Assembly: GCA_013360215.1 (NCBI GenBank)
Contig: JABWCP010000028.1
Span: forward strand, 1-41,647
Length of the DNA: 41,647 nucleotides
Origin: a bacterium
GTDB lineage: Bacteria; CLD3; SB21
Direction: 5' to 3'
Below are positions 17,869 through 25,900 of the stretch, piece after piece. The stretch's first letter is position 1. Each line of letters opens with the position of its first letter. Below the pieces are notes generated by a model that was not told the DNA's origin, made no database searches, and worked only from the letters and a program-made list of their open reading frames with translations. A program made the position numbers and the translations under genes.

Positions 17869-19854
17869 ATGTCCAAGATCTTTGATCGAGTGAATCTTCC
17901 TAAAGATATTAAATCGTTGTCGTCCGATGAATTAGTGCAACTTGCAGGAGAACTGCGCGCCTATGTGATTGATGAAATTTCACGTATTGGCGGCCATCTC
18001 GCCCCGAGTCTCGGCGTCGTAGAAATATCGGTCGCACTGCATCATGTATTTGATACGCCGACGGATAAAGTTATTTGGGATGTGGGGCATCAGGCCTATG
18101 TGCATAAACTTCTCACAGGACGTAAAGATCAATTTCACACGATACGACAAACGGACGGCATCAGCGGATTTTGTAAAATTCATGAAAGTGAATACGACGC
18201 TTTCGGTGCAGGCCATGCCAGTACTTCGATTTCGGCGGCTGTCGGCATGGCGATCGCCCGCGATCAATTGAAAAAAAACAACAAAGTCGTAGCTGTGATC
18301 GGTGACGGTTCGCTCACCGGCGGTATGGCTTTTGAAGCCATGAATAATGCGGGTTCGCTTAAAACCGACATGATCGTCGTACTCAATGATAACATGATGT
18401 CCATTTCTTCCAATGTCGGGGCTTTATCCAATTATCTTACGGATCTAATTTCAGCACCGTTGTACAATAAAGTAAAAACGGAAGTGTGGAATGCGCTCGG
18501 TCATTTGCACGAAGTCGGTGATCGCGTACGCCACGGTCTCAGCAAAATGGACGAAAGTATCAAGTCTATGCTTGTACCCGGTCATTTTTTTGAAAGCCTC
18601 GGCTTCCGTTATTTCGGTCCGATTGACGGCCACGATCTTCCGCGTCTTATCAAAGTTTTGCGTGATGTCAAAGATCTCAAAGGCCCGATTCTGATTCATA
18701 CCCTGACCAAAAAAGGAAAAGGTATGCCTTTGGAAGAGCAGGATGTGGAAAAATATAAAGTCAACGCCAATAAATTTCACGCCGTCTCTCCGCCGAAAAA
18801 AGTAAACGCTTCGGAAACCGTTGCAGCGCCGACGTACACCGAAGTTTTCGGTAAAACAGTAGTCAAGCTTTGCAAGATGCATTCGCATGCTGTCGGTATT
18901 ACGGCCGCTATGGCCGACGGCACCGGATTAAAATTTTTAGCTAAAGAAATGCCGGAGCGCTTTTTTGACGTAGGCATTGCTGAACAACATGCGGTGACGA
19001 TGGCCGCAGCGATGTCGCTCAACGGAGTCAAACCTATTGTTGCGATCTATTCCACATTTTTGCAGCGCGCGTACGATCAGATCGTACACGATGTGGCCAT
19101 TCAGAAAATTCCTGTTTTATTTTGCCTTGATCGTGCAGGTTTAGTGGGTGCGGATGGGCCGACACATCACGGCGCGTTGGATTTATCGTATTTGCGTTGC
19201 ATTCAGGGCATGGTCATCATGGCACCCAAAGATGAAAACGAATTGAAAGATATGGTGTACACCGGGCTGATGTACGATAAAGGACCTATTGCGGTGCGTT
19301 TTCCGCGCGGCAACGGTATCGGTGTGCCGGTTACAGAGGCGTTTGAAAAAATTCCGATCGGTAAATCAGAATTTGTACAACGCGGCAAGGATATCGCTTT
19401 ATTGGCCGTAGGAAACATGGTCCAACATGCTCTTAGTGCGGCGCAGGAGCTAATTCGCAACGGTTATTCGGCTACAGTGGTCAATATACGATTTGTCAAA
19501 CCGCTTGATGAAGCGATGCTTTTTGAAATATGCCGTGATTTTGATGATGTGATCACGATCGAAGATAATGTTACAACCGGTGGTTTTGGCAGCGGTGTAT
19601 TGGAAGCGATATATAGTCCCGATTTTATTGAGCGCGGCCAAAAACAAGATAAAGATTTTGTACAAAAGATGGCCCGTTTGCGCCTTAAGCGACTGGGCTT
19701 ACCGGATGCGATCGTGGAGCATGGCGATAATGATGTATTATACGAACGCGTAGGACTTGATCCTGCTTCCATTGCTCGGGATGCTAAAACTATGATCGAA
19801 AAACGTCGCGGGGGAATTCAGGTCGAAACTATTATGGCCGCGGCAGCACGATAG
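17869..19854 (+). CDS. dxs: 1-deoxy-D-xylulose-5-phosphate synthase
   Basis: 661 residues. A thiamine-diphosphate enzyme that condenses pyruvate and glyceraldehyde 3-phosphate in the first step of the MEP pathway. The ThDP domain shows GGHLAPSLGVVE, GHASTSISAAVG and the GDGSLTGGMAFEAMNNAG cofactor motif. The pyrimidine-binding domain has FFDVGIAEQHAVTMAA with the catalytic Glu and DGPTHHGALDL. The C-terminal transketolase domain is complete. GGAG stands eight bases before the ATG. Somewhat longer than E. coli Dxs (620), mainly in linkers. Transcription ends at a strong hairpin 20 bp downstream. Confidence 0.98.
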   Translation: MSKIFDRVNLPKDIKSLSSDELVQLAGELRAYVIDEISRIGGHLAPSLGVVEISVALHHVFDTPTDKVIWDVGHQAYVHKLLTGRKDQFHTIRQTDGISGFCKIHESEYDAFGAGHASTSISAAVGMAIARDQLKKNNKVVAVIGDGSLTGGMAFEAMNNAGSLKTDMIVVLNDNMMSISSNVGALSNYLTDLISAPLYNKVKTEVWNALGHLHEVGDRVRHGLSKMDESIKSMLVPGHFFESLGFRYFGPIDGHDLPRLIKVLRDVKDLKGPILIHTLTKKGKGMPLEEQDVEKYKVNANKFHAVSPPKKVNASETVAAPTYTEVFGKTVVKLCKMHSHAVGITAAMADGTGLKFLAKEMPERFFDVGIAEQHAVTMAAAMSLNGVKPIVAIYSTFLQRAYDQIVHDVAIQKIPVLFCLDRAGLVGADGPTHHGALDLSYLRCIQGMVIMAPKDENELKDMVYTGLMYDKGPIAVRFPRGNGIGVPVTEAFEKIPIGKSEFVQRGKDIALLAVGNMVQHALSAAQELIRNGYSATVVNIRFVKPLDEAMLFEICRDFDDVITIEDNVTTGGFGSGVLEAIYSPDFIERGQKQDKDFVQKMARLRLKRLGLPDAIVEHGDNDVLYERVGLDPASIARDAKTMIEKRRGGIQVETIMAAAAR

Positions 19855-19875
19855 AATTAAAAAACATACAAATAG

Positions 19876-19910
19876 AAAACCCTGCAGTTTTTTCTGCAGG
19901 GTTTTTTTGT
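19876..19910. terminator. bidirectional intrinsic terminator between dxs and pta
   Basis: Perfect 12-bp stem 19876-19887 with 19894-19905 (core CCCTGCAG/CTGCAGGG), T6 loop, T-run on the right and A-run on the left. It serves the convergent dxs (+) and pta (-) transcripts. Confidence 0.93.
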
Positions 19911-19923
19911 TTTAGGATACGTT

Positions 19924-20901
19924 TTACGCTTTGAGTGCGCAGATGGCCGTTACATTGGCAATGTCTTCCGGCGTACAACCTCGGGAAAGATCATTGATTG
20001 GTTTGGCTAAACCTTGAATAACCGGGCCGATGGCTTGTGCTTTACCGATGCGCTCGGTTACTTTATAGCAAATATTACCTGCATCGAGATTAGGAAAAAT
20101 GAATACGTTCGCTTTACCGGCAACGGCACTACCGGGAGCTTTGCGCTGGCCGATGGATTCGATAAATGCTGCATCAAACTGCAATTCTCCGTCAATTTTT
20201 ATATCCGGTCTTTTTTCACGGACGATAGAAAGCGCCTGAACTACTTTATCCACAGCTTCATGTTTGGCGCTACCTTTTGTCGAAAAAGAAAGCATCGCCA
20301 CCATCGGTTCTTCACCGGTGAGTTGTTTGTGACTTTCGGCGGATGCGATGGCGATATCGGCCAGTTGGGCGGCATCCGGATAAGGCATGACGGCGCAGTC
20401 GCCGTACGTAATGGCCCGTCCATCCGGAAGTACCATCAAAAAAATACTCGAAACCGTATTGATGCCGGGCGCCGTACCCACGCAATGTATGGCCGCACGC
20501 AACACATCCGCGGTTGTGGATACGGCGCCTCCGACAAAACCTTCGCATTCGCTGCGCCGTACCATCATCGCGCCATAATATAAAACGGAATGCATGTGTT
20601 GTTTGGCCTGCTCGTAAGTCATGCCTTTGGCCTTGCGGAGATTAAATAATTCCGACGCATAATCCGCCGTTTTTTCAGAACGCTTGGGATCAATGATCGA
20701 AACCGATGAGGGCAAGTCCACCTGCAATTCCCGTGCTCTATTTCTTATCTTGTCGGCATCACCGAGCAAAATCGGTTTGGCGATCTGTTCGTTTATTATG
20801 ATTTTGGCGGCAAGCAATGTGCGATCTTCTTCGCCTTCGGGAAGAACAATACGGCATTTTTTGTGACGGGCACGTTCGCGTATCGAAGCAATGATGGACA
20901 T
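19924..20901 (-). CDS. pta: phosphate acetyltransferase (short form)
   Basis: 325 residues, the PTA/PTB catalytic domain alone, without the DRTGG regulatory extension of enterobacterial Pta. Interconverts acetyl-CoA and acetyl phosphate for acetate metabolism. Recognisable blocks include IVLPEGEEDRTLLAA, the catalytic region CEGFVGGAVSTTADVLRAAIHCVGT, GDCAVMPYPDAAQLADIAIASAESH and DGELQFDAAFI. No acetate kinase gene is in the window. Its ribosome binding site (AGGA) is buried in the stem of a hairpin directly upstream, so expression may be controlled at transcript termination or translation initiation. Confidence 0.96.
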   Translation of the reverse strand: MSIIASIRERARHKKCRIVLPEGEEDRTLLAAKIIINEQIAKPILLGDADKIRNRARELQVDLPSSVSIIDPKRSEKTADYASELFNLRKAKGMTYEQAKQHMHSVLYYGAMMVRRSECEGFVGGAVSTTADVLRAAIHCVGTAPGINTVSSIFLMVLPDGRAITYGDCAVMPYPDAAQLADIAIASAESHKQLTGEEPMVAMLSFSTKGSAKHEAVDKVVQALSIVREKRPDIKIDGELQFDAAFIESIGQRKAPGSAVAGKANVFIFPNLDAGNICYKVTERIGKAQAIGPVIQGLAKPINDLSRGCTPEDIANVTAICALKA

Positions 20902-20904
20902 AAA

Positions 20905-20941
20905 AAAATCCTTTAGTTAGTAAAACAAACTAAAGGATTTT
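20905..20941 (-). promoter_or_regulatory. hairpin with U-tract overlapping the pta ribosome binding site
   Basis: A 14-bp perfect stem pairs 20905-20918 with 20928-20941 (loop 20919-20927). On the minus strand the 3' arm ends in AAAGGATTT and runs into T7 immediately before the pta ATG. The structure therefore has the shape of an intrinsic terminator for the upstream lipoprotein gene, and it hides the pta Shine-Dalgarno (complement of 20909-20914) in its stem. Confidence 0.75.
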
Positions 20942-20966
20942 ACGATTAAAATCAACGCGTGCGCTT

Positions 20967-21860
20967 TTAAGGATTTTTATAATCGCGATTTACGGTAAAG
21001 GACACCCACGGCGATCGGGAAGCATTGTTCTTACCGAAATAGCTATCCACGCGCCATTGGTAAACTCCTTTTTGAAGCCGAGCGCCCTCAAAGAAATTTG
21101 AATTGGCATATACGACGCGGGTCGGGGAATCCGTAGCGTAGAGTGAATCGCCCGGAATACCGTCAAAAAATTCATCAATATAAGAATAGGTTTGTTTGTT
21201 GAGCGTCATGGATTCTTGCGCGCCGCAATTTTCCCCAAACGTTCCGGGCTGCTGATAGGCGAGCCATACGAGTTGACCGGAGGACGTCGCGACTTTGATC
21301 ACATAATACCCGGGTTCATCGCCAAAAATACACCAGGAGAATTGCGGTTTGGTGGTCACCACCGTATCCTGATTATGCGGGTGCCCCGGGGAGGCCTTTT
21401 GTGCAAGACGGAAAGGCATGACATATGTGTACAGATTTTCTTCATCCAAATAATCGGATATATCGGTGGTATTACCTTTGGAATCTTTTGCGACGACGTA
21501 GTAGTAATACGTTTTTTCGGCGATCACGGCGTCTTCGATAAACGAATCGGTTTCGGCTTCATTTACAGTACGAACGGCGATCTCTGCAAAGGCGCTGTCT
21601 AAACCGCCGGATCGGTACACGATATATTCCGTGATTAGATTATCAGAGACGGTGATCGGTGACCATTCTAAACGAAGCAATTGTAAAGCACCTTCGATCG
21701 GACGTGTGCCGCGATCAACCGCCAGCGTATCGCCGTTATGTGCTTTGATACGCACTTTGGAAGGACGCGGCTCCGGCGGATTGACTTCGTCCGGACATCC
21801 GGTAAATATCATTGCAGCCAAGCCGATAAATGTAAGCGATAAAATGCTGTTGCGAAACAT
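20967..21860 (-). CDS. lipoprotein with fibronectin type III-like domain
   Basis: 297 residues from the ATG at 21860; the in-frame ATG at 21866 lies directly against AAGG, too close for initiation, while 21860 is well spaced. Lipobox FTGC after a hydrophobic signal. Residues about 35-150 look like a fibronectin III module: LRLEWSPI...ITEYIVYRS and a TYYYYVVAKDSKGNTTDIS strand pair. The rest is beta-rich and ends in a YQWRVDSYF..N..SPWVSFTV strand pattern. Lies 16 bp after porV and in the same direction, so it may be an accessory envelope protein of the type IX secretion locus. That link is inference from position only. Confidence 0.65.
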   Translation of the reverse strand: MFRNSILSLTFIGLAAMIFTGCPDEVNPPEPRPSKVRIKAHNGDTLAVDRGTRPIEGALQLLRLEWSPITVSDNLITEYIVYRSGGLDSAFAEIAVRTVNEAETDSFIEDAVIAEKTYYYYVVAKDSKGNTTDISDYLDEENLYTYVMPFRLAQKASPGHPHNQDTVVTTKPQFSWCIFGDEPGYYVIKVATSSGQLVWLAYQQPGTFGENCGAQESMTLNKQTYSYIDEFFDGIPGDSLYATDSPTRVVYANSNFFEGARLQKGVYQWRVDSYFGKNNASRSPWVSFTVNRDYKNP

Positions 21861-21876
21861 GATCATCCTTTATGAA

Positions 21877-22926
21877 CTAAAACTTATACGAAGTACCGAT
21901 ACGATGCGTGTATCCCAACGCATGATTATTTAATGCGTAATCAATGTGGATGTGATTGTACTGAAATCCGGCACCGTAAGTCAAAGTACCGTTGTCTATA
22001 CCGAGGCGCAGCGCAGCTAACTTATTGTATTCCCACTCAAGGCCGTAGTGACGATCGTTGGCGTAGCGCGTATTACTTTCGTACGATAAAAGTATGTTGC
22101 TCTTCCATTCATCCAACCCTTGGATGTACGACATGCCAAATTTGAAATTAGCTTTGACGATATCCTGAGCGCGTACGTCGGATGAAATTTTATTATACTG
22201 CACGGCTGTCGTCGTGGCATCCTGAAAATTGAAGCTCATTACAAAATCACCAAGAGTGGGAATTTCCAAAAGATCATTCATGCCAAACATGATCATCGTT
22301 CCGATATCCACGCCGATGCCCGACTTACGTACATCGTTGAGAACCACGCCGTTTTCTCCGGAGATGCCGCTTGTACCGCCGCGGATAATTTTAAAACTTG
22401 CGCCGACGGGAATTTGTATAGGGAAGTCGCTATAGGCCCATCCGAGATTAAGGCGCAGGGTATTCATACGCGCAAAAGTAAAAAAGAAAGCATTATCGGC
22501 ATACGAAAAGTGTCCGTGTTGCAGCGCCGCAAAATCAAATCCGGGAACAGCATGTTCCGAAGCCGAGCCGGATAGATCCGCATTTTCAGGAATATTGCTG
22601 ATGCTATAGCGAATCCAGCCTACAGCGAAAGAATAACGGTTGTTAATTTGATGATTGTATCCTAAAACATGATACTGCGCGAGTCCGCCAAACTGGCTCG
22701 AATAACTTCCCGTGACTTCATGGCGATTAACCAATACGGAACCTGCCGGATTCCAAAAAAATGCCGTCGCGTCGTTGGCTATCGCCGAATAGGCACTACC
22801 CATTGATGCCGCTCTGACACCGGCCGGGATTTCCAAAAAGGCATTGGCGTAACGTCGGTTTTGTGCCGTGATGACCGTAGCTACGCTAATGAAAAGTAAT
22901 ATTAAGGTTCGAACACTTTTTTTCAT
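21877..22926 (-). CDS. porV: PorV/PorQ-family outer-membrane protein of type IX secretion
   Basis: 349 residues with a Sec signal (MKKSVRTLILLF...TAQ). The family signature is PAGVRAASMGSAYSAIANDATAFFWNPAGSVLV, followed by alternating aromatic strands of an outer-membrane barrel ending in Phe. In Porphyromonas PorV shuttles secreted substrates from the translocon to the PorU sortase, and the two genes are neighbours there as well. Here it follows porU after 9 bp. PorQ, a paralogue, cannot be excluded by motif alone; adjacency to PorU favours PorV. Confidence 0.85.
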   Translation of the reverse strand: MKKSVRTLILLFISVATVITAQNRRYANAFLEIPAGVRAASMGSAYSAIANDATAFFWNPAGSVLVNRHEVTGSYSSQFGGLAQYHVLGYNHQINNRYSFAVGWIRYSISNIPENADLSGSASEHAVPGFDFAALQHGHFSYADNAFFFTFARMNTLRLNLGWAYSDFPIQIPVGASFKIIRGGTSGISGENGVVLNDVRKSGIGVDIGTMIMFGMNDLLEIPTLGDFVMSFNFQDATTTAVQYNKISSDVRAQDIVKANFKFGMSYIQGLDEWKSNILLSYESNTRYANDRHYGLEWEYNKLAALRLGIDNGTLTYGAGFQYNHIHIDYALNNHALGYTHRIGTSYKF

Positions 22927-22935
22927 ATCGGGTTA

Positions 22936-25900
22936 TCAGCGAAAATACGCCAGTTTACCTTTCTTCTCGATAGTTTTTCCATTGAGTTTGCCGCGTATAC
23001 GATAAAAATAAACACCATTGGCAATTGGGCGTCCGTCTTCGTCCAACGCATCCCAGGTCACCTCATGATAACCAACAGCTGTAATATTTTTTCCGGACGC
23101 AATCGCGTCGGTGTCTGTAATTTTGCGAATGCGACGACCCGACACCGTGTAGATGCTTATATCCAGTGCCTCCAAAGGTTCCGGAGCTTCGACACGGAAT
23201 GCAAACGTTGTTGTGTTGATAAAAGGATTGGGGTAATTGCCATACGATTCGATGTCAAATTTACGAATGACCTGAAAATTGAGCGTGTCGGTCTTACTTG
23301 TATTCCCGTTGACATCTTTCGCCGTAAACAACACTTCGTGTTGGCCGTCATCAAAAGCCTGGTTCAGATTTAACGTAAATGTGACGGTATTTGAATTGGG
23401 TACCGAATCCGGTAATACGATTTGTGAAGCGCTGATCGGTGCGTTATCAACAGTTATCGCATAGTGGTTGCGATTTAGGCTTACGCCATTGCGGTCATAG
23501 ACTATAGCCGAGACGCGCGGTTGGCGCGGTGCAATACCACCTTGCGTAAAAAGTTGTCCTTCGATCGTAGTTTCGATCACCGGTGCAGTGCGATCTCGAT
23601 TGATCATGAGCATCCACGGTGCACGGTCTTCATTTGAAGTCAGTATCGCCGAGATTTGGCCGTGTGATTTAGTTTGTGAAGCAGAGAGGATAGTCCACTT
23701 ACGATTTCCGGAGTCCCAACGGTAAACGGACAGCGAATCAGTATATGTTGCATTATAGCGTAATGTATCATAACGCATGATCAAATGTATCGGTTGGCCA
23801 TCGGCGATAAGCCGCGAAAAGCCCGGTTCGTAAACTTGCGCAGCCGATGCACCGTACGGAATCGCAGGGCTAATATCCGGTTGATTGACGATCGTATATT
23901 CGCCGGTGACATGGAGGCTCATCGTACCGTTTTGAGTATAGACTCCGGGAGGAATACTTATACGCAGTGCCGAATCAACGGACACGGTATCATTTTTGGT
24001 TCCGTTGAACGTAGTTCCTAAAGACGGTGTAACATTAAATGCACCTAAGCGAATAGTTTGAAAGCGCAAGTTATTGGAACGGTTGACATCGTTGATACCG
24101 GAGTCGGGATCTACCCAAACGGCGATCACATGTTCTCCGTTGGACAGACTGGAAAGAATAGAGGCCGTATCGGATGAGATCACGCCGGAATTGGTAATGC
24201 TACCTTCTACTTGTACAAATGTTTCACCGATCAAAACGCCGGTACTCAACGGGTTGCCTTCATAAAATCGCACATTTACATTTTCAGCTTTGGCAAAACC
24301 CAGATTTTGTACGACGGCATTAATGCGCACTTCCGATGATCCGCCGACATAAATGGACTTGGTGAGCGGCGTAGGGATGTTTAAATCAATGCCCGACAGA
24401 ATTTTAAAATTAGGCGACGGACTTTGTGTGGAATCGCCATTGGTATCATAAATGGTAAGAACGTATGTGATTTTGTCGTTTTCTGCGAAAGGGCCTATGC
24501 CTTGGCTTTCGTACGTATTTCCGGATGTGAGTTTGAGCGTATCAACGCCGGATGATGCTATCGGACCTGTTACCGTATAATGAGCTATGACACGTGCAAC
24601 ACCTTGAGGATCGCTGACCGTGGCTGAAAACCGAATAATATCTGAACTGGTCGGTGTGGCGGGTATCGTTTTCATATCCGCGATAAAAGTACCGTCAATA
24701 TAGAAATCCGTGTTGCTGTTGAAGTATTTTTGACCGTCCGATGATTCGCCGTAAAGCCGTATTCCCGTCAATCCGGAGCGAAGCGCAGAATTGGGGATCG
24801 AATTCAGATTGATCGAAAAATCATACTGTCCGTTGGTGATGGTAAACGGTATCGAAACGACATTGGCAAAACTTGATTTATTGGCACCGCCGGAAACGGA
24901 ATCGGTCGTAGGTTTGGTTTGAAAAATCTCCGCCGTTCCGGAACCGTTTGAAAAATCAGTAGCACCGCTCACGTTAAAAGAAGCGCTTCTGGACGGGCTG
25001 TAGTTACTCAGTGTCATCGTACGAGCACGCGGCGCACGAACTTTTAAAGCCGGATCGCCGAGGAAGTTAAATTGATATACCATGCTCTGAGGTACGAGCG
25101 ATTGAAAGGTCGTGGAAGAACGATTGGCACCCTCAGCGGAAAAATCCTGCTCGCCGCGAAAGATCAAATAATTGGTTTTTCCTTTGGCGATAGATTGCCC
25201 GGCGGTTGTATTTTGTGCAAGAAATTCGTTCATCATATTATCGAGCATCTGATAATCGCCGATGATCCAGCCTGTTCCGCTGGCGGCTAAAACTGCGGCC
25301 GCGCCGCGATCGCGGGATAACATCATTGTTTCGCCCAACGCAAATTGACCGTCGCTGTCAAACGCGCCTACAAAACAGGTCATGCTCAGGACGATGGGAT
25401 AACGTCCGCCGTTGGGCGTGATCAGATTGATGCGGTCGTGATTCATCATCGGTTCACCGGCAATATCGCGATCACCCCACACGCCGCCGCCGCCATGGCC
25501 GAGGTACGTTATGATAAGTGCACCATCGCTAAAAAAATCAGTTACAGCGCCCGCACCGCCTCCGTATTCTTGGCCGGGGTAAGCATAGATGCGTTCGGGT
25601 GTAAAACGCTGAGCCAATCGGTTATTGATAAGTAAAGTGGATTGGTATCTGAATACGTCGCGTGGAATTTCAGGATTTCCCAACGTCGCGCGTTGTTCCT
25701 CACTGCCACCGATAAACACAATTTTATTTTTCCAATTGCCCGAGGGTCCTTTTTCGTAGGCAATGATTTTATCAATGTAGGCATTGAGTTGTGTCGCATT
25801 GATCACCGGAATGCGTCCGATAAAAAAATCGGGTATGATATCCTGATCATCGGCGAGGCAAAACCAATAGTCGCTGGACGCCGCACCGTACTTCTGTGTT

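Noticed and set aside
17520-17885. 121-codon plus-strand frame spanning the glgC-dxs gap
   Set aside because: It overlaps the start regions of both neighbours out of frame, shows no family resemblance and has no ribosome binding site; the region reads better as divergent promoters.
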